Assembly: GCA_910588565.1 (NCBI GenBank) | Contig: CAJUPF010000037.1 | Location: 164 to 32,441 of the forward strand | DNA from: an uncultured Lachnospiraceae bacterium | Lineage (GTDB): Bacteria > Bacillota > Clostridia > Lachnospirales > Lachnospiraceae | Direction of reading: 5' to 3' | DNA length: 32,278 nucleotides | In this document: piece after piece, positions 15,738 through 24,454 of the stretch | Layout of the letters: each line of letters begins with the position of its first letter | Numbering within the stretch: position 1 is the first letter of the stretch | Position numbers and translations under genes: made by a program | Notes under the pieces: generated by a model | Databases searched by the model: none | What the model saw: only the letters and a program-made list of their open reading frames with translations | What the model was told of the DNA's origin: nothing

Positions 15738-18700
15738 TTATATCTTCGCCAATAGATTTACTGTTCTTGCCTTCTTTCCTTCCCGGGCGACTTCCACACC
15801 CTGGAATTTGGCATAGTTTACCTTTATGCCATCATCCAGATCAATCTGAATCCGTTGATTTGCAATATGCGCGATTGCTTCATCGTATATCTTGATTTCT
15901 GCAAGTTGTTTTGTATACTTTGTAATTTTTTTTGCTGCAATTCCTTTTTCTCTGGCACCAGAATTTGACATCGCTGTATATTCTGCTGACTCAAGCGCCT
16001 GTTCTATCGCATGCTGCATGTTATGAAGATATTCCGTCCTGATTCGTCCAACAGTATCGTCTTGATAACGATGCACATAAATGAAAGCTTTAAAAGAGTT
16101 TTCTTTTCCCGCATCAAAAAGCCAGTAAATCGGGCGTTTTCCAGAACCAGCCATTGAGTAATCATTACAATGCAATTTGTAGAAATCATGTAAAAAATAA
16201 GATCGGATTTTTTCTTTTGCAGTATTGCCTTTTGTCCCTAATGCGTTCGATATAAATTCTAAATTATCTTCCAGATATTCAGAGCCAAAAACATACGAAA
16301 GCCAGCTGACAAATGTTTCAACCATATCGTCTTTTACATATACGTCTTCCGCTATTAGAATAATATTGTCTTCATTTGGTTCCCATCCACTATCATTGGA
16401 AGCCTTCCAGGTTCCGCCAGCATATTCGATTCCCTCTTTCGTGAATGAATATCTTCCAAAAAGACATCCCACAAAATAGGAACACAGCGTATGCATATCA
16501 TATTTTACATCCGCCTGCCTTAAAGATAGCAGCGCATCTTCTACTTCAGGTCTTACTTCCTCTTCTAAACCATAAATTGCTATAAATTCTTTGTTGAGTT
16601 CTTCTTCATTATGCTTGAGTTTTTCATATCTTTGACGGCAGATACTCTCCCATCTGCGGAATAATTCTCTGATAGATACGGATGGCATATGTTCTGACTG
16701 CATAATTTGAAGCAATGGATGTGTTTTAAAATCCCAGGATGTCTCATAGGAATCCCAGTCATTTTTGGAAATCAGAACATTTTCTTTTGCCAGCTCATTG
16801 ATTCGTTCTTTCGGTTTATAAATAACTGGAAACCTGGACACTTCCCCTGACTGAAAGTTTAAAGTCGGATTTAATTGGCCAAATATATATGTAAAAACAG
16901 ATGAGTTCAGCAAAGCAATGATATATTCTCTTTTCTCAGCCAATTCAAAAATGCAGCATCCTCCATTATCAAAAATAAATCCCTCATCAAACCATCGGAT
17001 ACTGAAATTTATGCTTGATACCGTTGACCAGGTCAATCCAGGCTTCATAAAATATTGATAATTTGCAATAACAGCAGATTTAATAGCTCTTATTGCCGCC
17101 GCGTCATGATACCAGTCAATCAAATATCCATTATTTCCATACCATTTACGATATCCCCCGCCTTTATTATAGGGATACCATCTTCTGTTTATAGAATCTT
17201 CTACCGTAATTTCTTTGCTTCTCAAATTCACATGATTATAGTCTACTTCAAACCATAATCGAAGAAAACGTGCATTATCAGACGTTGAATTGCCTTTTCT
17301 TGGAGCGGCCAGTTCTCCTAACGGCGCCCCTTTTCGATAAACATTCCTTACATTGTCGCTTATCCAATATGCAAATGGCATACCAGGTATCTTACCAATC
17401 GTATCCTGCGATGCATAATACCATGTGTTCTTTTGTAAGAATCCCTTTTCTTTTTCGGATTGTGACATATAACCGGTTAATCTAATATATGTCCCTTTAT
17501 ATTCACGCAAAAGATTGTTTCTGAATACAAAGCTTGTGGTCTGTACGACTTCGCCGCCGATTTCTTCAAATGCCCTGGCGCCCAAATGTGCCATATTGAT
17601 AAACTGATATCTTGATAGTCTGCCTCTTAACCGTTCAAAGCTTGACAAAAACATCCACGATTGCTGAGTTATCATTGCCTGATACCCATAGCTTTTTGTC
17701 AACTGAGTCAGTCTCTCTATAAAAACCGCATACAAGTCAGCTTTACTATCCGGATAATTCTTTTTTACAAAATGATTTAATTTGCCATCTCCATTACTGA
17801 CTGCCATATAAGGCGGATTTGTAATTGAAACCATGAATTTATCACTCAAAAGACTTGCAGCAGCAATTAAATTGAATAGTTCTCTCTTTGTATCGTCGAT
17901 TCCTATCGTTTCAAAAGATATCTGTGCAGCTGCATCGGTATCATCCAGAAAGTCCCGCAGCTCATCCCAGTCATGTTTTTCAACATGTAATAACGAGCCA
18001 AACTCCCGCCCATCTTCCAGCGACTGTAACAAATCTGCAATCCTATGTTCCAGTTCCTTTTTCCTGGTCTCCGGAAGAGAAGCTCCCATATACGCGATAT
18101 GATGTTTCTTTATGCTTTTACTATCTATCGTCGCAAAAACGTTCGGCACAGGCTTTTCCCCATGTGTTCCGGCAAAAAATTTTCTGTTATACCCTCTTCC
18201 CTTCATCATCACTGCAAAATACGCCAGCTGGTAGGCTCTTTTATCGATATCCAAGCCATGTATATTATATTTTACAATTTTAAACGCAGCATCCCTCTTG
18301 TTATATCCCGCACTTTCATAAATATCCATTAGAACGTCAAACATCGCGGCTAAGATATGCCCGCTTCCCATGCAGGGATCGATGCAGGTAATGTCTTCTG
18401 GTTTTAACTCCCGATATGACGCGCGAATTTCAGCCAGCTTTATATGTACCGGCTCTTCCTGCCCTGCTTCCGGCAGATAATACTTCCATCCAAATTTTTC
18501 CGCTGTCTCTTTCTCATCCACGCCTGGATCTAAAGCGCGCAGATGTTCTATCCACACCCTGCCGACGGAGTTTTCAACCATATACCGTACAATCCAATCC
18601 GGCGTAAATAACTGGGTCGCAGCCGGTATCCGCTCTTTGCTGATTTTCACTTTCTTTTTCAGCCTGGCAAAGGTGTCATCCTTCAGCTCTGTATTGTAAT

Positions 18701-19400
18701 ACTGGTACAGCCACCCGATAATCTCCACCTGCCCGGTAGGGCTGCCATCTTCATCCAGGCTATGTACATTGAAATCTTTCTCGTCCACGCCGTCAATCAG
18801 CATCCGGATCACATCATCTTTATTTGTAAATGAAATATGTAACAGCAGTTCCATATAGTCTTCGATTTCCTCAAACAGCCCGGGCAATACTTCATGCAAT
18901 AAATTGCATTGCTTTATAAATAGCAACTTAAATAAATCATCCAGCTGGTTCTGTATCTTCGCTTCCGTGATGTATGCTCTTTCCTGATCCGTAAAATCCC
19001 AGCCAATATCAGGAGCCATAGTCACAATATCCGGCTCATGTTTTCCTTCTTTTTCGGAAGAAAGCACACGGATTCTAACTGGATACATATAATCATTCAC
19101 TTCCATAAAACGGATTGCGCAGATACGGTTAAACCATGTATAGGCCGCTTCCTCCATCACCGTCTCAAAGCCGTGGGCGTGAATCTGGGCAGCCAGTTTT
19201 CTCCTTTGGGCACACTGTTTTCTGTTTAACGTCACTTCTGTTCCTGCCGCTGTCTGATATACTTCAAAATCAGCGCCTTTTGTAACTGCCTTGCTGCAAT
19301 TGTCCGCTGTAATCCCCAACATGCCCGCCTGAACCGCAGCTGATGCAATCAGCTTATTTCTTGCATCTATAGCAAATTTTTTAATTGCATTTTTATTCAT
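15738..19400 (-). CDS. pglX: BREX type 1 adenine-specific DNA methyltransferase PglX
   Basis: 1,220 residues, full length for BREX-1 PglX. SAM-binding motif I is DPCMGSGHIL (341-350) and the catalytic motif IV is NPPY (528-531), typical of N6-adenine methyltransferases. The first residues (MNKNAIKKFAIDARNKLI) match the family start. The C-terminal half is expected to carry target recognition. In BREX, PglX methylates a non-palindromic host motif and its activity depends on the other Brx proteins; unmethylated phage DNA is then excluded. The recognised motif cannot be read from sequence. It begins 24 nt after brxC, with only a modest ribosome site (GGTGG). No frameshift or stop is seen, so it looks active. 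Confidence 0.97.
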   Translation of the reverse strand: MNKNAIKKFAIDARNKLIASAAVQAGMLGITADNCSKAVTKGADFEVYQTAAGTEVTLNRKQCAQRRKLAAQIHAHGFETVMEEAAYTWFNRICAIRFMEVNDYMYPVRIRVLSSEKEGKHEPDIVTMAPDIGWDFTDQERAYITEAKIQNQLDDLFKLLFIKQCNLLHEVLPGLFEEIEDYMELLLHISFTNKDDVIRMLIDGVDEKDFNVHSLDEDGSPTGQVEIIGWLYQYYNTELKDDTFARLKKKVKISKERIPAATQLFTPDWIVRYMVENSVGRVWIEHLRALDPGVDEKETAEKFGWKYYLPEAGQEEPVHIKLAEIRASYRELKPEDITCIDPCMGSGHILAAMFDVLMDIYESAGYNKRDAAFKIVKYNIHGLDIDKRAYQLAYFAVMMKGRGYNRKFFAGTHGEKPVPNVFATIDSKSIKKHHIAYMGASLPETRKKELEHRIADLLQSLEDGREFGSLLHVEKHDWDELRDFLDDTDAAAQISFETIGIDDTKRELFNLIAAASLLSDKFMVSITNPPYMAVSNGDGKLNHFVKKNYPDSKADLYAVFIERLTQLTKSYGYQAMITQQSWMFLSSFERLRGRLSRYQFINMAHLGARAFEEIGGEVVQTTSFVFRNNLLREYKGTYIRLTGYMSQSEKEKGFLQKNTWYYASQDTIGKIPGMPFAYWISDNVRNVYRKGAPLGELAAPRKGNSTSDNARFLRLWFEVDYNHVNLRSKEITVEDSINRRWYPYNKGGGYRKWYGNNGYLIDWYHDAAAIRAIKSAVIANYQYFMKPGLTWSTVSSINFSIRWFDEGFIFDNGGCCIFELAEKREYIIALLNSSVFTYIFGQLNPTLNFQSGEVSRFPVIYKPKERINELAKENVLISKNDWDSYETSWDFKTHPLLQIMQSEHMPSVSIRELFRRWESICRQRYEKLKHNEEELNKEFIAIYGLEEEVRPEVEDALLSLRQADVKYDMHTLCSYFVGCLFGRYSFTKEGIEYAGGTWKASNDSGWEPNEDNIILIAEDVYVKDDMVETFVSWLSYVFGSEYLEDNLEFISNALGTKGNTAKEKIRSYFLHDFYKLHCNDYSMAGSGKRPIYWLFDAGKENSFKAFIYVHRYQDDTVGRIRTEYLHNMQHAIEQALESAEYTAMSNSGAREKGIAAKKITKYTKQLAEIKIYDEAIAHIANQRIQIDLDDGIKVNYAKFQGVEVAREGKKARTVNLLAKI

Positions 19401-19424
19401 GTGCTTATATCCACCAATGTCTCC

Positions 19425-22400
19425 TTAACTCAATGTAATAATTGTATCCTGCTCCAGTTCTTTCATCAATCTCTGTTTCATGCTTTCAAGAAACTGGTCA
19501 ATATCCTGTTCTGTTTCAATCGAATACGTTCTTACTCCTGTTACATTGCTGATAGAAATATTCTTTCTCTTCTTTACCTTTGGCGCAGCAGGCTGTACGG
19601 GTGTCGGCGCTGTTTCTCCGCCATCAGTCTTTGGCGTTTTTGCCGAAGCAATAACCGGATTGGGCTGATTGGCGATCTCATAGTCAGAGATTTCGTCCAG
19701 GCAGCGAAGTTTTAAGGTATCGCTTTCTAATCGAATATTCTTTACTGCCGCTATCTCATTGGATGTATCTAATTTCTTCTTTAATTCCTCAAACCAGGCA
19801 GCAAATTTTGTTCTGAAAACAGCAGCAAATTTCTTTGTTTCCAATATATCCATTACTATCTTATAGTCATCGGAAACTACTGGCTCCATTTCTTTTGCTT
19901 CTTTGTCCAGCAATGCCCCATACCGGTTGACAAACTTCCCGCACAATTCCGGAAGCTTATGAATCTGGCCAAACGGACTCCTGCTGGTTACAATTGCTTC
20001 CATCTGAGCAATATCATCTATAATCTCCTGATCTCTGACATAAGTTTTGCTGTTCTCAAACATTTGGATAAATTTCAAAGCCTTTTCAAAAATCGGCTTC
20101 TGCTCACCCTTGAAAAAATCAAACACCGGCGCTGTATCATCTGCGTCATCCAGCAGATCATCCCGTTTCTTATCGACTATCCTGAAAAATTCCACAGGTT
20201 CTTTGATGAACCTAATCTCTTCCAAAGCCTGTTTTGCTTGTTCCATAAGTGATTTACAGGGAAGTTTTGCATTTACACGATACTCAATCATAAGATTGTT
20301 GTAATCATCCAGCTTGGCCTTAGCGTTGCTCTGGAAATTCTTCATAATAACATCGTCGTCATCACTTGATACCGTATATCCGAAATAATCTTTCATTACT
20401 TCCTTTGCTGAACGAATCTGACTGTCTGTTGCTCTTTCCCGAATATCAATTAAAAGCTTCTCCACAAATTCCCGCTTCGTAAGATATCGGACCAGTTCTT
20501 CTTTCGGATTCGTAAGCAATGACAAAATCTGGCTATTGTATGTCATAGTTATTCTTCCCAGTTTGAACAGCATGGCAGCCAGCCACTGTACATCCTTTGG
20601 ATCAAACCCATACGGCGCAGCCATAAATTTATCCTGTAATGATTTCAGAGAAGTTTTCATACGTCTTGCATTATTCAGTCCGATCACCTGAATCACTTCC
20701 TCTAAAGCTAACTTATTTGGCGTCGCATCGCTTGTGCCAAGGAATGATATCTGGCCATTGTCATCCTGAAATACCGCTGCAATATCGGATAGTTCCGGCG
20801 CAGTCTCCATATAGGCCAGCTTGTTATACTGCATAGACACAAGTTTACCAAGCGCCTCATTGATTCTTGCTGACGGCTCTTTTGCTGAAATCGCCGCTTT
20901 ATCTCCATTGACATAGATATCTGCATGTTTCAGGGCATCTTCTATGAAAATTTTGATACGGTCTTTCTTTTCGATTCTTTCATCTTCCTTTGCTCTTCGG
21001 ATACTGTCAAAGCTTCCTCTTGCGCCCGCGGCATTTTTGTTTAAAAACTTATAAATTTTAATCGATTCCGTAATTTCTTCGAGAAATGTAGTGTCATTTG
21101 GAAGCTTTACAATTACGGAATGTTCCTGCATGGAACGCATACGAAGCGCGGCGTCCAGATTATCTCCGCCATAGGGCGTGATCACTGTAACCCCGATATC
21201 ATTCGACTGATTTCCCTTAAAAAATCTGTCATCCACTTTCTGATTAAACGGGAATAAATATCGATTGCTATATCTGTATTTCCTCTCTGTGAAGATTTCC
21301 TCAAAAATAACGGCAGCTGCTTCTCCAATAATCTCTCCCATTTCCACAGACTCATTGTTGATAGCGTTATTAATTTCCTGTTCTTCATTTGTCAGAAAAA
21401 TATAGAGTTCACCATTCTTCTGTACCAAAGTCTCTCTGATAAGCCTTTTTAAGGAATCCTCAATGTTAGAACGAACTTCAATACGGTCATTATCTATATT
21501 TGATATCATAAGGGTGGTAAGGTTGTCCACATTTGCTTTGATTTCCTTAACATACTTAATCATAAACAATACTTTTAAAAGTTCCACATCAAATTCATTC
21601 AATCTGCTGTTGCCCTCTGCATCAGAAATCACCTGGCTGTGCTGATGATCGATAAACTTATGTAATGGATTGTAAAAATAACTGAATGGAACGAGCGTTC
21701 CATCCTCCTGCTCCATAATTCTGATTGCTGACTCCTGAAACAATGCAAGCATAGAACGGGACTGATCGGATAAATGCTTTCCACTTGCACCATGCGTCCT
21801 TACAGCAGTCAGTACCTGCCCAAGCAAATGAAACTGGTATGGAATAAATGGATAACAATCTGCAAAATCTGATTTATCGGTATATAGTTTTTTATCAGCT
21901 GTATCGGCTGTAAACGTAATTAAATTTTTGATTACGGATTCTTTCTGCTCGTACAGCAGCTTTAATGCAGATGCAGAAGTTTCATTCTTTGCAAGCACAC
22001 GCTTACGGATCACTTCATCCACGTTCGATGCGGAAAGAGACAGTCTTGTATCAAAACGTCCCTGAATCTTTGAAAAATCATTGCCTTTTGTCCTGGTAAT
22101 GGAGTCAATATCTTCCTGGCTGGTTACAATCACCCATGCTTTACCTTTGCAGGCAGTTCCCAAATCCTCTACAATCGTCTGTAAATTAAGCATAAGCTGT
22201 GTATCGTCCGCTATATACTGGCCAATTTCATCCACTAAAAATATAACATGATGATTCGGGCCTTTGTTCGCAAGGTATTCCCACACAAGGCTTACAAACT
22301 TCTCAATACTCAAATCATAGCTGCTTTTCGCGCTTTTGCACCAGTTTCTTGCAGCTTCCTCACTCATAAAGTCCATATCTGCAATTGTCTTTACGATTTT

Positions 22401-23021
22401 ATCTTGTATCACAGCAAATGCCTGTCTTTTTTTCTCCCATGGAGTGCCTGTATTTGCTTCAAATCTTTCTTTAAACTCCTCAAATTTGCCTTCATTATCT
22501 AACTGATGCTCAAACTCGGCAAGATAAGGGATAGAGCCGCAATAGCCCTGCATTTCATAAAAGACTTTTAGAAACACTTCTACAATAGCTTCTTTTCCAG
22601 AACCAATTTTTGCGGAACCTTTAGAATCAATATTAAATAACATAACATCGGATGAGACAGTACCGGAATGGATCATCTGTGCAATCAGCGCCTGATCTTC
22701 TATCTTTCTGCCATCCGTAAAGTATTCGATTGCTCTCTTTCCTTCCACAACACGATTCCGTAAAAGGTATGATAAAATTTTAAGGAAATGAGACTTACCG
22801 CTTCCAAAAAAGCCGGAAATCCATACGCCCATTTTATCTGTGTTGTGTCGGATTCCTTTCTCATAGTTATCAAAGAAATCTCTGAAATGCTTTAAGAGTT
22901 CCTTTGTCACTACATACTCGTCCAATTCCTGATACATATTCTCTTCATCTGACTGGCCTACTTTTATCACGCCCTTGATGTCACGATCAATCTGTTTTTC
23001 AAACATATGTTTTATCTGCAT
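19425..23021 (-). CDS. brxC: BREX type 1 ATPase BrxC (PglY-like)
   Basis: 1,198 residues from the ATG at 23021, chosen over an in-frame ATG five codons earlier because GGGGGA stands seven bases upstream and the resulting N-terminus (MQIKHMFEKQIDRDIKGVIK) matches the family. Walker A is GFFGSGKS (about 70-77), Walker B VIFLVDE (about 259-265). Long helical regions follow, and a proline/alanine-rich linker precedes a small conserved C-terminal domain. BrxC is a large P-loop protein of the core BREX complex, thought to couple ATP hydrolysis to DNA or partner remodelling. It overlaps nothing but is spaced only 17 nt from brxB, consistent with one transcript. Confidence 0.96.
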   Translation of the reverse strand: MQIKHMFEKQIDRDIKGVIKVGQSDEENMYQELDEYVVTKELLKHFRDFFDNYEKGIRHNTDKMGVWISGFFGSGKSHFLKILSYLLRNRVVEGKRAIEYFTDGRKIEDQALIAQMIHSGTVSSDVMLFNIDSKGSAKIGSGKEAIVEVFLKVFYEMQGYCGSIPYLAEFEHQLDNEGKFEEFKERFEANTGTPWEKKRQAFAVIQDKIVKTIADMDFMSEEAARNWCKSAKSSYDLSIEKFVSLVWEYLANKGPNHHVIFLVDEIGQYIADDTQLMLNLQTIVEDLGTACKGKAWVIVTSQEDIDSITRTKGNDFSKIQGRFDTRLSLSASNVDEVIRKRVLAKNETSASALKLLYEQKESVIKNLITFTADTADKKLYTDKSDFADCYPFIPYQFHLLGQVLTAVRTHGASGKHLSDQSRSMLALFQESAIRIMEQEDGTLVPFSYFYNPLHKFIDHQHSQVISDAEGNSRLNEFDVELLKVLFMIKYVKEIKANVDNLTTLMISNIDNDRIEVRSNIEDSLKRLIRETLVQKNGELYIFLTNEEQEINNAINNESVEMGEIIGEAAAVIFEEIFTERKYRYSNRYLFPFNQKVDDRFFKGNQSNDIGVTVITPYGGDNLDAALRMRSMQEHSVIVKLPNDTTFLEEITESIKIYKFLNKNAAGARGSFDSIRRAKEDERIEKKDRIKIFIEDALKHADIYVNGDKAAISAKEPSARINEALGKLVSMQYNKLAYMETAPELSDIAAVFQDDNGQISFLGTSDATPNKLALEEVIQVIGLNNARRMKTSLKSLQDKFMAAPYGFDPKDVQWLAAMLFKLGRITMTYNSQILSLLTNPKEELVRYLTKREFVEKLLIDIRERATDSQIRSAKEVMKDYFGYTVSSDDDDVIMKNFQSNAKAKLDDYNNLMIEYRVNAKLPCKSLMEQAKQALEEIRFIKEPVEFFRIVDKKRDDLLDDADDTAPVFDFFKGEQKPIFEKALKFIQMFENSKTYVRDQEIIDDIAQMEAIVTSRSPFGQIHKLPELCGKFVNRYGALLDKEAKEMEPVVSDDYKIVMDILETKKFAAVFRTKFAAWFEELKKKLDTSNEIAAVKNIRLESDTLKLRCLDEISDYEIANQPNPVIASAKTPKTDGGETAPTPVQPAAPKVKKRKNISISNVTGVRTYSIETEQDIDQFLESMKQRLMKELEQDTIITLS

Positions 23022-23038
23022 GTTACAATCCCCCATAG

Positions 23039-23620
23039 CTATACCAGCCGGAACGCTCTGTAATAATTATGTGAATCCATAGTTCCAAATAGTTTCAGAT
23101 CCTGCCCGCTATATTCGCCCGGATAGAAAAGAATTACCGGAACGGTGTCTAATACCTGATGCAAATTATTTAATATATTGTGGCCTGTAATAATTGGATG
23201 GCACGTTCCGACTCCGGTAAGAAAAAGAACAGAATCTGTCAAGTCTGTCTCTAATATTTTTGAAAGAATAAGATTCTGCTCATTTGTCTCGTCCAATCCT
23301 AATGTCTCAACCAGGCTGTCAGCCATTTCAAAGAACCCATTTTCTTTCTCCAAATCGAAAAATGCTTCTAAATAACCTTCTTCTTCCAATATTTCTACCA
23401 TCAGATGAAACAAATCGAACTCAATGATCTGAAACGCTTTGTTTCCGTTATTTATCCTGTCCTTCAAGCGCTCAATATAATGTCTGACATTCCGTTCTTC
23501 TACTGGGTTATAATCAAAAATATAATATCCCACTTCATTGCCCAGGCCTTGATTCTCCCTAAAAGAATTTTCTGATATTTTTACCTCTATCTGATTTAAT
23601 CTCGCATCTAAGCCTGCCAT
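23039..23620 (-). CDS. brxB: BREX protein BrxB (DUF1788)
   Basis: 193 residues, the usual size. The C-terminal stretch with FYPGEYSGQDLKLFG and the final NYYRAFRLV is the hallmark of the DUF1788 family. No catalytic motif is known. BrxB is required for BREX methylation and defence in studied systems and is thought to act as a structural partner within the complex. The ATG lies 3 nt after the brxA stop with AAGGAG inside the end of brxA, so the two are translationally coupled. Confidence 0.95.
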   Translation of the reverse strand: MAGLDARLNQIEVKISENSFRENQGLGNEVGYYIFDYNPVEERNVRHYIERLKDRINNGNKAFQIIEFDLFHLMVEILEEEGYLEAFFDLEKENGFFEMADSLVETLGLDETNEQNLILSKILETDLTDSVLFLTGVGTCHPIITGHNILNNLHQVLDTVPVILFYPGEYSGQDLKLFGTMDSHNYYRAFRLV

Positions 23621-23623
23621 ACA

Positions 23624-24220
23624 TTAGACTCCTTTTACTGCGCAAATATATACATGCATTCCATTGTTCTCAAGCAGCTCTTCCATTCTGTAATCCATAA
23701 GTACATGTCTGATATTCCGTGATCTGGTGGATTCCAGCAAACCCGCATCTGCTAAGTTTTTCAAATAGCATTGCTTTAGTTTTGCAGCTCCCGCTTCTGA
23801 CCAGCCTGCCACTTCCTGGCTCTGTGCCGCTTTATCATCAAAAAATACATTCATATCTCTGTCTTCTATCGTCTTCTCACCCAAAATGATTTTCCCCCGG
23901 TATACCTCATACACAAATTCAAAGAACATCCTGTCTGTATGCATAATGCTGATAAGCGTTAATAACTTCGCACTTTCAGAATCAGCTTTTACAAAGAACG
24001 CAATCGCGGCTTCCGGAAGGGAATGCAGCCTGTTATATACATAATGAAAGGTTCTTCTTAATCTTGTCTCATTTCTAAGCGAAAAAAGATTCTCTGATAA
24101 AACCTTATCTCTGATTTCCGCTTTTGACATTCCCGCTGCCATAAGCTCAGCTGTTTTTCTGGCTTCTGTAAAAGCGAAAACCTGAGATACCATCCCTGCA
24201 CTATACTTCATTCTGTTCAC
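23624..24220 (-). CDS. brxA: BREX protein BrxA (DUF1819)
   Basis: 198 residues from GTG (24220), or 195 from the ATG three codons later; both have weak AAGG-type ribosome sites and I cannot decide. The N-terminal YSAGMVSQVFAFTEARKTAE and the following ENLFSLRNETRLRRTF block fit DUF1819, whose structure is a small winged-helix, NusB-like DNA-binding fold. BrxA is the first gene of BREX type 1 operons. A strong promoter lies about 100 bp upstream. No other regulator such as BrxR precedes it. Confidence 0.93.
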   Translation of the reverse strand: MNRMKYSAGMVSQVFAFTEARKTAELMAAGMSKAEIRDKVLSENLFSLRNETRLRRTFHYVYNRLHSLPEAAIAFFVKADSESAKLLTLISIMHTDRMFFEFVYEVYRGKIILGEKTIEDRDMNVFFDDKAAQSQEVAGWSEAGAAKLKQCYLKNLADAGLLESTRSRNIRHVLMDYRMEELLENNGMHVYICAVKGV

Positions 24221-24247
24221 CAGCCTTACCTTTTGTTTCGCCTTTTG

Positions 24248-24271
24248 TCATTCTGGCTGTGGCGCTGCCAT
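24248..24271 (-). CDS. Possible 7-codon upstream ORF in the BREX leader
   Basis: Reads M-A-A-P-Q-P-E-stop with AGAGGG seven bases before its ATG, between the BREX promoter and brxA. The proline-rich end just before the stop could slow ribosomes. There is no visible terminator to couple it to, so a regulatory role is speculative and chance is a serious alternative. Confidence 0.3.
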   Translation of the reverse strand: MAAPQPE

Positions 24272-24327
24272 TTCCATTCCCTCTTATATCTTGCTTCCTC
24301 ATTAAAAACACTATAAAACACCCAGTT

Positions 24328-24356
24328 ATTCTAACATGAAGCCGATACGCTTTCAA
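24328..24356 (-). promoter_or_regulatory. Promoter of the BREX operon
   Basis: Minus strand: -35 TTGAAA (24351-24356), 17-bp spacer, -10 TAGAAT (24328-24333) with TGT just before it (extended -10). The start site should be near 24321, giving a leader of about 100 nt. The gap between the ABC-F stop and this promoter shows no strong terminator, so some read-through from the ABC-F gene is possible. Confidence 0.8.
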
Positions 24357-24454
24357 TGTTTTACACATTTTTGTTTTTATTACCAGAAGTTTTATTTTGA
24401 AAACTCTTTTTGTTTGTTTCTTTCTTGCTCCCCCAAATCCGCCTCTCCATGCTC

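Noticed and set aside
24201..24302. A 33-codon ORF running into brxA
   Set aside because: No Shine-Dalgarno before its ATG. Kept only as a remark beside the seven-codon ORF.
24392..24420. A terminator between the ABC-F gene and brxA
   Set aside because: The AGTTTT/AAAACT hairpin is purely A/T with no following T-run on the minus strand.
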